DNA of 64,000 nucleotides from positions 62,001-126,000 of the forward strand of contig JAHHIC010000034.1 in assembly GCA_019359035.1 (NCBI GenBank). The letters are read 5' to 3'. The notes beneath the pieces are model-generated. The model was not told the DNA's origin. It was given only the letters and a program-made list of their open reading frames with translations, and did not search any database. Positions within the stretch are counted from its first letter, which is position 1, and every line of letters begins with the position of its first letter. The position numbers and the translations under genes were made by a program. Source of the DNA: Scytonematopsis contorta HA4267-MV1. Its GTDB lineage: Bacteria; Cyanobacteriota; Cyanobacteriia; Cyanobacteriales; Nostocaceae. This document shows, one piece after another, positions 36,819-44,944 of the stretch.

Positions 36819-36846
36819 GTAGAGACGCGATTAATCGCGTCTCTAC
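36819..36846. repeat. GTAGAGACGCGATTAATCGC palindrome
   Basis: A perfect 28-bp palindrome just downstream of miaB, identical in design to the copy at 19754-19781. It may act as the miaB terminator. Confidence 0.8.
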
Positions 36847-36866
36847 ACATTCAGGTATGGTTTGGT

Positions 36867-38234
36867 TTAGGGGACAAGGACTGTTTCACGCACTGGGACA
36901 ATTTCACCTGTCAAGCTAAATGCACGAACTTCGGTAATTTGCACCTGGACTAATTTTCCCTTTAGTTCGCTAATATCCCCCTTAAAGAACGTCAAGCGGT
37001 TACCATCTGTACGTCCCATCACTTGGGTATTATCTTTGGGGTTTTGGTCTTCCACTAGTACAGATTCCACACGTCCCATATATCTCTGGGAGCGTTCAGC
37101 CGCTTTTATCGACACTAAATTATTTATCCTTTGCAGGCGATCGCGTTTTACTTCTTCGGATAATTGATTGTCCCACAAAGCTGCGGGTGTGGCTGGACGA
37201 GGGGAGTATGCAGCAGTATTTAATAGGTCGAAGCCAATATCCTCTACAAGTTTCAGGGTATTTTCAAATTGTTCTTCTGTCTCCCCAGGGAAACCGACTA
37301 TTGAATCCGCACTAATAGAAGCATCTGGCATATACTCGCGGATTTTAGCAATTATTCGACGGTATTTTTCGTGGGTATAACCCCGTGACATTTTCTTTAA
37401 GACTTCGTTATCCCCAGATTGGAAAGGTATATGAAAATGTTTGCATACCTTAGGAAGTTCAGCACAGGCTTTAATTAACCTTTCTGTGAAGTAACGGGGG
37501 TGTGATGTGGCAAAGCGAATACGCTCGATTCCTGATACATCATGAACGTAATAAAGTAAATCTGTCAGGGTATGTAGATGACGACCTTCCGGTGTTACTC
37601 CTGGTAAATCTCGTCCATAAGCATCAATATTTTGTCCCAGCAAGGTTACTTCTTTGTAACCCAAACGTCCCAACTCTTCCATTTCCGCACGAATTGCATC
37701 TGGAGTACGGGACTGCTCGACACCTCGTGTGTTAGGAACAACACAATAAGTACAGCGTTCGTTGCAACCGTAAATTATATTCACCCAAGCGGTAACAGTG
37801 CTATCCCGACGAGGTTTGGTGATATCCTCCATTATATGGATAGGCTCGGTCGCGACTACTTGGTTACCCTGAAAAACTTCTTCGAGTAAATCTTGCAGAC
37901 GGTTAGTGTGTTGGGGACCCATAACTAAATCTAATTCTGGAACCCGTCGTAATAAAGTTTCTCCTTCTTGTTGAGCTACACAACCAGCAACAATCAGCGT
38001 TAAATCAGGCTTTTCTTGCTTGCGTGCGACTTGTCTACCTAAAAATGAATATACTTTATGCTCCGCGTTTTCTCGTATACTACAAGTATTGAAAAGTATT
38101 AAATCAGCTATATTAGGGTCTTCCGAAGACTCAAAGCCCATGTCATCTAAAATACCAGCCATGCGCTCGGAGTCGGCTTTATTCATTTGGCAACCGATGG
38201 TTGAAATGTGGTAACGGCGTTTGGGGGTACTCAT
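36867..38234 (-). CDS. miaB: tRNA-2-methylthio-N6-dimethylallyladenosine synthase
   Basis: A radical SAM methylthiotransferase that adds a 2-methylthio group to i6A37 in tRNAs reading UNN codons. The N-terminal MTTase domain starts [20 protein letters not shown] with its cluster Cys. The radical SAM motif is [13 protein letters not shown] (CxxxCxxC), and the TRAM domain is at the C-terminus ([17 protein letters not shown]...[19 protein letters not shown]). I use the ATG at 38234; the codon two positions upstream is TTG. 455 aa, normal. Monocistronic by context. Confidence 0.96.
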   Translation of the reverse strand: MSTPKRRYHISTIGCQMNKADSERMAGILDDMGFESSEDPNIADLILFNTCSIRENAEHKVYSFLGRQVARKQEKPDLTLIVAGCVAQQEGETLLRRVPELDLVMGPQHTNRLQDLLEEVFQGNQVVATEPIHIMEDITKPRRDSTVTAWVNIIYGCNERCTYCVVPNTRGVEQSRTPDAIRAEMEELGRLGYKEVTLLGQNIDAYGRDLPGVTPEGRHLHTLTDLLYYVHDVSGIERIRFATSHPRYFTERLIKACAELPKVCKHFHIPFQSGDNEVLKKMSRGYTHEKYRRIIAKIREYMPDASISADSIVGFPGETEEQFENTLKLVEDIGFDLLNTAAYSPRPATPAALWDNQLSEEVKRDRLQRINNLVSIKAAERSQRYMGRVESVLVEDQNPKDNTQVMGRTDGNRLTFFKGDISELKGKLVQVQITEVRAFSLTGEIVPVRETVLVP

Positions 38235-38407
38235 GGGCAATAATCTTAATCCGTGGAATCTCTAAAAGATTTATTCTAATTGTATTAGGAAGAATAAGGA
38301 AGAACAAAAAGGGAAGAAGGAAGAAGTAATTCGTAACAATTCGTTAACCAAAACGCCTGAGTCAGTATATCTTTGTATGTGGTAATCAAATATTCGCAAG
38401 CTTCTTT

Positions 38408-39064
38408 ATGGGTACTACATCCACCCCTGATTCCGTTCTCCAGCAGCTGAAATGGCGCTATGCAACTAAGAAATTTGACTCCAGCAAAAAAATTCCCGAT
38501 GATGTCTGGCACGCATTAGAACAAAGTATGGTACTAGCCCCCTCATCCTTTGGGCTACAACCTTGGAAATTCTTCGTTGTCCGCAACCCAGAAATACGTA
38601 GTCAATTGTTACCACATTCCTGGGGACAAACTCAAGTTGTTGACGCATCCCACTTGGTGGTATTTGCTATCAAAAAAGACCTAGATGCAGCATATGTAGA
38701 CCGTTATGTTGAGCGTATGGCAGAAGTTCAACAAGTACCAGTCGAAAACCTGCAAAAGTTCGCTGGGGTTGTTAAAGGCTTTATGGAAAAACCTCCTTAC
38801 CCTTTAAATATGGAGGAATGGCATATTCGACAAGTTTACATCGCTTTAGGTCAATTTATGACCTCTGCTGCTATGCTGGGAATCGACACCTGCCCAATGG
38901 AAGGATTTGTACCCTCCAAGTATGATGAAATACTGGGACTTTCAGCAAAAGGTTATCAATCAGTGGTTGTGTGCCCAGCTGGATATCGCTCGTCTGAAGA
39001 CCACAGCGCAGAAAGACCAAAAATACGCTTTAAAACAGAAGATGTCGTAGAGTACGTAGGTTAA
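38408..39064 (+). CDS. Nitroreductase-family NAD(P)H-dependent oxidoreductase
   Basis: A 218-aa flavoprotein of the nitroreductase fold. The N-terminal FMN-binding text WRYATKKFDSSKKIPDD, then VLAPSSFGLQPWKFFVV, is characteristic. The middle has MEEWHIRQVYIALGQFMTSAAMLGIDTCPMEGF, and the end VVVCPAGYRSSEDHSAERPKIRF carries the conserved Gly-Tyr-Arg and Arg-K tail. It reduces quinones or nitro compounds using NAD(P)H in the cytosol; the physiological substrate is unknown. The gene stands alone, divergent from miaB. Confidence 0.93.
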   Translation: MGTTSTPDSVLQQLKWRYATKKFDSSKKIPDDVWHALEQSMVLAPSSFGLQPWKFFVVRNPEIRSQLLPHSWGQTQVVDASHLVVFAIKKDLDAAYVDRYVERMAEVQQVPVENLQKFAGVVKGFMEKPPYPLNMEEWHIRQVYIALGQFMTSAAMLGIDTCPMEGFVPSKYDEILGLSAKGYQSVVVCPAGYRSSEDHSAERPKIRFKTEDVVEYVG

Positions 39065-39117
39065 TTCGCTCATAAGCGAACTATTTTCTAATTTGCACAG
39101 CTTGTTTTAATGTAGCT

Positions 39118-39150
39118 CTTGTGGGGTGGGCATCCCTGCCCGCCCGGATA
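39118..39150. repeat. TTGTGGGGTGGGCATCC repeat
   Basis: Single copy, with a GCCCGCCC end, between the nitroreductase and RNA ligase genes. Related to 25966-26030 and 52848-52877. Confidence 0.6.
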
Positions 39151-39254
39151 TGCAAATTATAATTACATAACCTAGCGAATGGAATTCGCGGCTATACAAG
39201 GAAAACCCACCTTTGTGGGTTATCAGCAAGATATTCACAACCAAATTTCCGCCT

Positions 39255-40337
39255 ATGGACGCGCTTGATGATATTAGTGAAAACTGGACTCATGTAAGTT
39301 ACGAAAAAATACTAGAAAATTTCGATAAGTTAAAGCTTACAGAGTCAGACTATCGAGCGTTTAAGAAAACAGACTGGGTTGTGACCGAAAAAATCCACGG
39401 TGCAAACTTTAGCGTGAGTACTGACGGTTCCGAAGTACGCTTTGCGAAAAGGAAGGAGTTTTTGCCACCAGGGGAAGATTTTTTTGATTATCAATCGCTA
39501 AAAGATAAATTAGAAAATCAAGCTAGAGAAATTTTCCAAATTTTGCAAACAGAAAGAACAGCTTTGCAAAGAGTGACTATATATGGAGAACTATTTGGTG
39601 GAGAGTACCCTCACCCAGATGTTCATGCTGTAGCTTATTTACAAGCAGTGCAAACAGGTGTGTATTATTCACCGAAGATAGAATATTGTGCTTTTGATAT
39701 TGCGATTGAAGAAAATAGCAAATCTTCAGAAAGAGTTTATCTTGATTTTGACAAAGCATTGGCGATTTTTCAGCAAGTCGGAATGATGTGTGCTCAGCCT
39801 TTATTTATAGGAAAATATGAAGAAGCTATAGCGTATAACAACGAGTTTGATTCTACCATTCCCGCAGCTTTAGGTTTACCCAAGTTACCAAATAAGAACA
39901 AAGCGGAAGGAGTGGTGATAAAGCCTGTAAAATCAATATACGTGGAAACTAGTAAAGGGAAATTTCGACCAATAATTAAACGAAAAATTCCAGAATTTGC
40001 TGAAGACAGTCGTTATCATCAAGCAACTAAATGGACAAATACGCAAACTCAAATTTTGACAGAAGAACTGAGCTTAGAATCGGAGTTGTGCCAGGAAATG
40101 CTCGCGTTGGTGACAGTAAATAGATTAAACAATGTGATTTCTAAATTTGGTAGAGTTGCGGTGGATAATGAAAATGAAAAACAACAAATAGTAGACTTAC
40201 TGGTCAGCGATGTTTTGGAGAGTTTTAACGAAGAATATGGAAGTATCTTTACAGCTTTAGCATTGGAAAATCAGCAATGTATGATACAGAGTTTATACTC
40301 TTCGTCGCAAAAGTTAGTTAATGATTATTTGACATAG
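39255..40337 (+). CDS. RNA ligase of the T4 Rnl2 family
   Basis: A 360-aa nucleotidyltransferase. Motif I is EKIHGANF with catalytic Lys46 (numbered from my start). It is followed by FAKRKEFLPPGEDFFDYQSL, which mirrors T4 Rnl2. Motif III is TIYGELFGG, motif IV EGVVIKP, and motif V IIKRKIPEF. The C-terminal helical domain (about 240-355) is like that of Rnl2. It should seal 3'-OH/5'-phosphate nicks in RNA after cleavage. I start at ATG 39255; an upstream in-frame TTG is doubtful. The next gene, convergent, encodes a putative nuclease. RNA repair after an RNA-targeting toxin attack is a possible role (inference). Confidence 0.9.
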   Translation: MDALDDISENWTHVSYEKILENFDKLKLTESDYRAFKKTDWVVTEKIHGANFSVSTDGSEVRFAKRKEFLPPGEDFFDYQSLKDKLENQAREIFQILQTERTALQRVTIYGELFGGEYPHPDVHAVAYLQAVQTGVYYSPKIEYCAFDIAIEENSKSSERVYLDFDKALAIFQQVGMMCAQPLFIGKYEEAIAYNNEFDSTIPAALGLPKLPNKNKAEGVVIKPVKSIYVETSKGKFRPIIKRKIPEFAEDSRYHQATKWTNTQTQILTEELSLESELCQEMLALVTVNRLNNVISKFGRVAVDNENEKQQIVDLLVSDVLESFNEEYGSIFTALALENQQCMIQSLYSSSQKLVNDYLT

Positions 40338-40351
40338 CAGCCAGGTCATCG

Positions 40352-41011
40352 TTAGCCCAATTTACTATCGCGAATATATTCCTCTAATAGCTCTTCTGTT
40401 CTAGTTCGGACTAAAGTAGTAAAAGAAAAATCTCTAGCAATATTTCTGATTAAATTAAAGATATATGATTCAGTAGCTATATCTCCACCTACAAAACTCC
40501 AAAACTCCTCTCCTATGAGTATATAATCTGCTTTATTATTTGATTTAATATTTGATTTTGTTGGATAATAAATGCATAAACGAAACTCTTTACCCTCTTT
40601 TACCGCGACGTCTCTATACTTATTTATGCTGTTTTGATTACTATTATTTTGACCTGTAATTGATTTTATCTCTAGCCAGTATTCTTTCCCATCTGGTAAG
40701 ATACATTTTAAATCATATGGTTCCCAATCTTTTTTTGTACCTATGATTTCTCCTCCTTGGGATTGTACTAAAATCTCTACAATATTTTCTATAATTTTGC
40801 CCATTAAAGTCACAAAAGAACGTTCTACTCTTTCCATAACAAAAAATGTAATAAACTCTTCGGGATTGTCATAAAACATTTCTCGAACCAAAGGATTTTT
40901 TTTATTTATGATTTCCTTTAAGGTAAGTTTGTTTGCTGATTCTATAACACGAGGTATAAGGCTTTCAAGGTATTCACTAATTTCGTGTTTTGTTTGAGCA
41001 GACAAAGCCAA
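40352..41011 (-). CDS. PD-(D/E)XK endonuclease-like protein
   Basis: A 219-aa protein with a clear PD-(D/E)XK-type core: D100 in DWEPYDLKC, then E114-x-K116 in EYWLEIKSI, followed by a helix and strand (KEGKEFRLCIYYP). A helical N-terminus (1-85, including SFVTLMGKIIENIVEILV) precedes it. This pattern and size fit type II restriction endonucleases of the ScaI/PmeII-like group, though that assignment is an inference. No DNA methyltransferase gene is near, which would be needed for a conventional restriction system. It converges with the RNA-ligase gene, 14 bases between stops. It could be a standalone nuclease or a remnant of a larger system. Confidence 0.65.
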   Translation of the reverse strand: MALSAQTKHEISEYLESLIPRVIESANKLTLKEIINKKNPLVREMFYDNPEEFITFFVMERVERSFVTLMGKIIENIVEILVQSQGGEIIGTKKDWEPYDLKCILPDGKEYWLEIKSITGQNNSNQNSINKYRDVAVKEGKEFRLCIYYPTKSNIKSNNKADYILIGEEFWSFVGGDIATESYIFNLIRNIARDFSFTTLVRTRTEELLEEYIRDSKLG

Positions 41012-41142
41012 AATAATTCTCCTTTTATTTCATATAAATCAAACTAATTGCATGTGAAAACTAACCATAAGTAAAAATGGCTAAAGTTGGAAGTAAGTAT
41101 TCACGTATCAGTTATAACTCATGAAAATCAAAATGCATCTTC

Positions 41143-41240
41143 TGTAGTGCGAGCGTCTCGCTCGCTTTTGAGTGGTTGGCCTCGCTCGCTTTTGAGTGCT
41201 GTGCCTTGTAAGCAGTAGCGAGCGAGACGCTCGCACTACA
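41143..41240. mobile_element. 98-bp MITE-like element with 24-bp perfect inverted ends
   Basis: TGTAGTGCGAGCGTCTCG (start of a 24-bp end) is perfectly repeated in inverse at 41217-41240. Inside are two direct CTCGCTCGCTTTTGAGTG units. No ORF. It lies in the gap between the nuclease gene and the aldo/keto reductase gene. Confidence 0.65.
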
Positions 41241-41284
41241 AAATAATGAATTTAGCAACCTATTAGAATTAATGTATTACCTTA

Positions 41285-42319
41285 CTACGGAGCAGGATTA
41301 GGATAACGACTGTGAACCGCATCCAACTCAGCTAAAATCTCTTGATTCAAAACCACATTTATGCTTTGCAAATTCTCTTTAAGTTGCTCCAAGCTTGTCG
41401 CACCAATAATTGTACTGGCAACAAACCAACGACTTCTGACAAAAGCCAAAGCTAATACCGTCAGACTTAAATTATGTCGCTTTGCAATTTCCATATAAGC
41501 AGCGACAGCTTCATTTACATTTGGTTTTAAATAGCGCTGACCAAATCCTTCAAATAAAGTTATTCGTGTTTTCTCTGGTTTATCATTTAAATATTTACCA
41601 CTTAGAAAACCAAACGCTAAAGGACTATAAGCCAATAATCCAATATTCTCCCGATAACAAGCCTCTGCTAATCCCCAGTCGAATACACGGTTGAGTAAAT
41701 TATAAGCATTTTGAATCGAAACAACTTTAGGTAGTCCTAATTGCTTTGCAGCATGGCTAAATTCGGCAATTCCCCAAGGTGTTTCATTACTTAAACCCAA
41801 ATAACGAATTTTCCCAGCTTTAATTAAATCAGCAAAAATTGCTAGTTGTTCCGCAATCGGAGTATGTTCTCTTTCTTGCTTGGGGTCAAACACACTTTGT
41901 CCAAACAAAGGAACATAGCGGTCTGGCCAGTGAATTTGATATAAATCTATATAGTCTGTTTGTAGTCTTTTTAAGCTATCATCTACAGCTTGTGTGATAT
42001 TTTGAGAATTAACTGTTGAACCACCACGCAACCACTTGAACCGACGACCTCCACCTACTATTTTAGTAGCGATTATTATTTTATCTCGTTGCTGTTTCTT
42101 CAGCCATTCACCAATATAAGCTTCTGTTTTTCCGTAAGTTTCAGCCCTTGGGGGAACTGGGTACATTTCCGCTGCATCTATGAAATTTATACCCTGGACA
42201 ATTGCGTAGTCTAACTGCTGATGAGCTTCTTCAATGGTGTTTTGCTGACCGTATGTCATTGTACCCAGACAAATTTCTGATACATGAAGGTCACTGTCGC
42301 TAAGTTGATTGTACTGCAT
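41285..42319 (-). CDS. Aldo/keto reductase (Tas-like)
   Basis: A 344-aa TIM-barrel oxidoreductase, NADPH-dependent. MQYNQLSDSDLHVSEICLGT followed by MTYGQQNTIEEAHQQLDYA closely resembles E. coli Tas, which fixes the start at this ATG, seven codons into the longest ORF. Catalytic Asp/Tyr/Lys region: FIDAAEMYPVPP (Asp, Tyr), IIATKIVGGG (Lys) and YQIHWPDRYVP (His). C-terminal NADP-binding text STIIGATSLEQLKENL is present. The substrate is unknown. Stands alone. Confidence 0.92.
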   Translation of the reverse strand: MQYNQLSDSDLHVSEICLGTMTYGQQNTIEEAHQQLDYAIVQGINFIDAAEMYPVPPRAETYGKTEAYIGEWLKKQQRDKIIIATKIVGGGRRFKWLRGGSTVNSQNITQAVDDSLKRLQTDYIDLYQIHWPDRYVPLFGQSVFDPKQEREHTPIAEQLAIFADLIKAGKIRYLGLSNETPWGIAEFSHAAKQLGLPKVVSIQNAYNLLNRVFDWGLAEACYRENIGLLAYSPLAFGFLSGKYLNDKPEKTRITLFEGFGQRYLKPNVNEAVAAYMEIAKRHNLSLTVLALAFVRSRWFVASTIIGATSLEQLKENLQSINVVLNQEILAELDAVHSRYPNPAP

Positions 42320-42454
42320 ATCGAAAAATCCAAAATCCAAAGAAAAGGTATCTAGACTCCTAGCCAGATACCTAAATTATGCAATCTCCGAGAATAAAGC
42401 CGCTAATCAGGATTAGGGCTTCTGAGAATCAAGATTTCTTTATCCATGTATTAG

Positions 42455-42658
42455 CTAGCTGTTGCTGTGTATAAGATTATCGAGTGCCAATACCTCGCAA
42501 CTGTACTCACTAACCGACAAGTTGCCATTAGCATGTATCATTCCTGTTGCTTTCGGTAGCAAGCAGAAGTTATTTAGATATTCTGAATAATAAATTTTAT
42601 GCGAATATTTCCAGCGCTTGGGATTGCGCTCTCTTTGATGTTCCTTGTTTTCAGCCAT
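42455..42658 (-). CDS. Possible small protein, 67 aa
   Basis: A short ORF with AGGAG ten bases before its ATG, in a large otherwise empty region. The product is basic at the N-terminus (MAENKEHQRERNPKRWKYSH) and then hydrophilic with two Cys; it shows no family resemblance. The start abuts four 13-bp tandem repeats that also provide the AGGAG. It may be a real small gene or chance. Confidence 0.3.
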   Translation of the reverse strand: MAENKEHQRERNPKRWKYSHKIYYSEYLNNFCLLPKATGMIHANGNLSVSEYSCEVLALDNLIHSNS

Positions 42659-42710
42659 TAGTAGATGCTCCTAGTAGATGCTCTTGATAGATGCTCTTAA
42701 TAGATTCTCT
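42659..42710. repeat. Four 13-bp tandem repeats
   Basis: TAGTAGATGCTCC, TAGTAGATGCTCT, TGATAGATGCTCT and TAATAGATTCTCT in a row, directly upstream of the small minus-strand ORF. Possible tandem protein-binding sites or slippage product. Confidence 0.75.
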
Positions 42711-43309
42711 TAATTACAGTTAGACATTAAAAATCGCCACTTCTAGAACTGGTGCTCCAGATAGATATAAAGTAATTGAGGTTTGTTCCCCTGTTATCAA
42801 CTATTTTTCTTCATCAACCTGAATAGGTTTACAAACAAGCGTATTATCTTTTCTGTACGTCACAACTAATTAGACAGACGACTACTTGCACTTAGTATGA
42901 ATTACATACAACTAAACTCAGGCAAAATTTATGCCAAAATGGCACAGCTTTTACAAATGGTACGTATAGTTATTAAAAATACACTTTATCATCGACTTTA
43001 ATATCGATGTCAATCAGTGCTTATGAATACGTATCCATTCACAGGCAAAATACTGTTTTTCAGTATTTGATTATTTTTGCAAACTACTGAACTCTAGCCC
43101 CCACAAGCTATAGAAAGTTAAGCTTGTTATCAATGGGAATTTATTTTTTCACCACCACACAATTACATACTAATACTTGGTAGCGGATACTACGTTTGTA
43201 AATGTGACACTTCTGCAACTGACACCAGTATTCAAAAAAACTAGTGTTTCATCTATCTTACTCACGTTTCTCACCAAAATTTACAATATATTACATATTA
43301 AATAAGGGA

Positions 43310-44608
43310 TTAAGGTGATATCCTATACCTATCTCTTGGATAAAGGGTCGCTTCTCTAACATTATCAAGATGCAATATTCTCGCAGTCAGTCTTTCCAAA
43401 CCAATTGCGAGTCCTCCATGTGGAGGCATCCCCATGGAAAAAACTTGCAAGTGATTTGTAAAAGTTATTGGGTCAATACCGCGATTAATAAGTGCTTTTT
43501 CTAACTCTTCTCTCTGATGGAGTCGCTGTCCACCAGTTGTAATTTCAATACCTTCAAACAGCAAATCGAAGCTTTGGGATGCACCTTGCTGACCCCGTGG
43601 TTGAGTGTAAAAAGGTCTCGCTGTCAGGGGAAAACCAATTACAAATAAAGCTGCTATTCCAGTTTCTAACTCAGCTAATTGACAAAGCTGACGTTCTGCT
43701 TCCGGGTCTAAATCGTCTACCAGGTCAGTACGTCCAAAGTGCTGATTTAATCTTTGTAAACATTCCTCAAATTCCCAGACAGGAGCGTTTAACATCTGAG
43801 GAAGAGGTTTTTCCCGGTAGATTTTGAGTACATCAGAGTAATTTTGATTTAGTTGTTCAAAAATAAAATTTAATAATTCTCTTTCTAATTGCATCACCTC
43901 TTCTGGACTTTCAATAAAACCGAGTTCTAAATCCAAAGAATAATATTCTGTCAGGTGACGACTACTTTTGTGTGGTTCAGCACGGTAAACATGACCAGTT
44001 TCAAAGACCCTTTCCAATCCTGCTACTCCATGTTCTTTGTAGAATTGAGGACTTTGAGCAAGGTAAGCTGAACGTTCAAAGTACTTGATTTCAAAGAGAT
44101 TTGTTCCTCCTTCTGTACCACTAGAGACAATTTTAGATGTGATAATCTCTGTAAAATGTCGTTCTCGCAAGAATTGACGGAAGTAATGCAGAATAGCTGA
44201 CTGTATTCTAAAAATATTCCCAACTGCATCATTGCGAAGTGAGAGAGGACGATTATTTAAAATCGTTTCAATACCTATGTCGCTGATGTCAGAAGATGCA
44301 TTGAAGGGAAGGGTTTGAGTTATTTGGTTGAGAACCGATATTTCCAATACATCCACTTCAAAACCAGCTTTTGCTCTGGAATCAGCTCTAACTTTACCTT
44401 TAATTTCCACAGGTTCATCCAGTTTTAATGAAGCACTGCGAATCAAAGCAGAGTCTGCTACGCATTGAACTTCTCCGCTACAGTCACGAAGAATAATAAA
44501 TGTAGTTTTAGAAAGTTCTCGCAGACGATATATCCATCCACGGATAATAACTTCTTCCGTCAACGATGGAGTCAGGGAAACGATAAGCGAGCGTACAAGA
44601 TTTTTCAT
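43310..44608 (-). CDS. Archaeal-type aspartyl-tRNA synthetase (AspRS2-like)
   Basis: A class IIb synthetase of 432 aa, much shorter than the bacterial AspRS (about 590 aa) because it lacks the GAD insertion domain. N-terminal OB-fold anticodon domain: VIIRGWIYRLRELSKTTFIILRDCSG. Catalytic motif 2 is VFETGHVYRAEPHKSSRHLTEYYSLDLE and motif 3 GGLAIGLERLTARIL, ending ATLYPRDRYRISP. QSFDLLFEGIEITTGGQRLH matches AspRS rather than AsnRS. Enzymes of this type are often non-discriminating and also charge tRNA-Asn. The real start is the ATG at 44608; the in-frame extension to 44671 translates the T-box-like leader. Cyanobacteria normally have the long bacterial AspRS, so this is probably an extra, transferred copy (inference). 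Confidence 0.9.
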   Translation of the reverse strand: MKNLVRSLIVSLTPSLTEEVIIRGWIYRLRELSKTTFIILRDCSGEVQCVADSALIRSASLKLDEPVEIKGKVRADSRAKAGFEVDVLEISVLNQITQTLPFNASSDISDIGIETILNNRPLSLRNDAVGNIFRIQSAILHYFRQFLRERHFTEIITSKIVSSGTEGGTNLFEIKYFERSAYLAQSPQFYKEHGVAGLERVFETGHVYRAEPHKSSRHLTEYYSLDLELGFIESPEEVMQLERELLNFIFEQLNQNYSDVLKIYREKPLPQMLNAPVWEFEECLQRLNQHFGRTDLVDDLDPEAERQLCQLAELETGIAALFVIGFPLTARPFYTQPRGQQGASQSFDLLFEGIEITTGGQRLHQREELEKALINRGIDPITFTNHLQVFSMGMPPHGGLAIGLERLTARILHLDNVREATLYPRDRYRISP

Positions 44609-44820
44609 AAATATGGTTCCGCGAATTACCAATGCTGGAACCATATAACGGCGGTACCATCCAGCTTCCACAAACTTTTTACTTTATAAGCATGTGGCAC
44701 TTTATTACTGCGGTATCGTCACAGGTACGTTTCGCCCTACTAATGCCCACTCCCATATATTTCACTAATGGCAAGTCTCCTGTTCGGGCGAACCTCTCCA
44801 AGGGGTCTTTCCTTTTCTAT
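44609..44820 (-). promoter_or_regulatory. T-box-like riboswitch leader of the AspRS gene
   Basis: Read on the minus strand. GCUGGA (44665-44660) pairs with UCCAGC (44639-44634). Between them lie the 7-base bulge UGGUACC (44659-44653), which matches the T-box consensus UGGNACC, and helix GCC/GGU (44652-44650 with 44642-44640). The competing hairpin AUAUGGUUCC/GGAACCAUAU (44646-44637 with 44620-44611) is perfect over 10 bp and ends two bases before the start codon, so control would be at translation initiation. Upstream are a Stem III-like hairpin (CCACA/UGUGG, 44697-44668) and a Stem I-like helix (UUCGCCC/GGGCGAA, 44792-44731). AAC (Asn, 44731-44729) and GAC (Asp, 44720-44718) are both possible specifiers; I cannot choose. 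Confidence 0.75.
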
Positions 44821-44867
44821 GAGTTAAGGAAATACTAGCAAATTTCTTTCTTTATTGCACAACAAGT

Positions 44868-44943
44868 AATGTTGGGTCTCGTTCCTCGACCCAACCTACA
44901 TAGTCAACTGTCAACTATCAACAATCAATTCTCAACAGTCAAC
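44868..44943. repeat. GTTGGGTC inverted pair and GTCAACTATCAAC units
   Basis: ATGTTGGGTCTCGTTCCTCGACCCAACCTAC is an inverted pair of the GGTTGGGTT family (44871-44901). Degenerate GTCAACT/ATCAACA heptamers follow up to 44943. They separate the T-box leader from the 3' end of the ROK gene. Confidence 0.65.
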
Positions 44944-44944
44944 A

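Larger units (their letters stand above)
42341..43309. other. 970-bp sparse region between aldo/keto reductase and AspRS genes
   Basis: It holds a doubtful 67-codon ORF (42455-42658) preceded by 13-bp tandem repeats (42659-42710). From about 42720 to 43300 I find no ORF, tRNA or hairpin repeat I can support. The part next to the AspRS 3' end is plain AT-rich sequence. Confidence 0.5.

Noticed and set aside
44609-44671. N-terminal extension of the AspRS ORF by 21 codons
   Set aside because: It translates the T-box-like antiterminator and competing hairpin; the synthetase OB-fold starts after the ATG at 44608.
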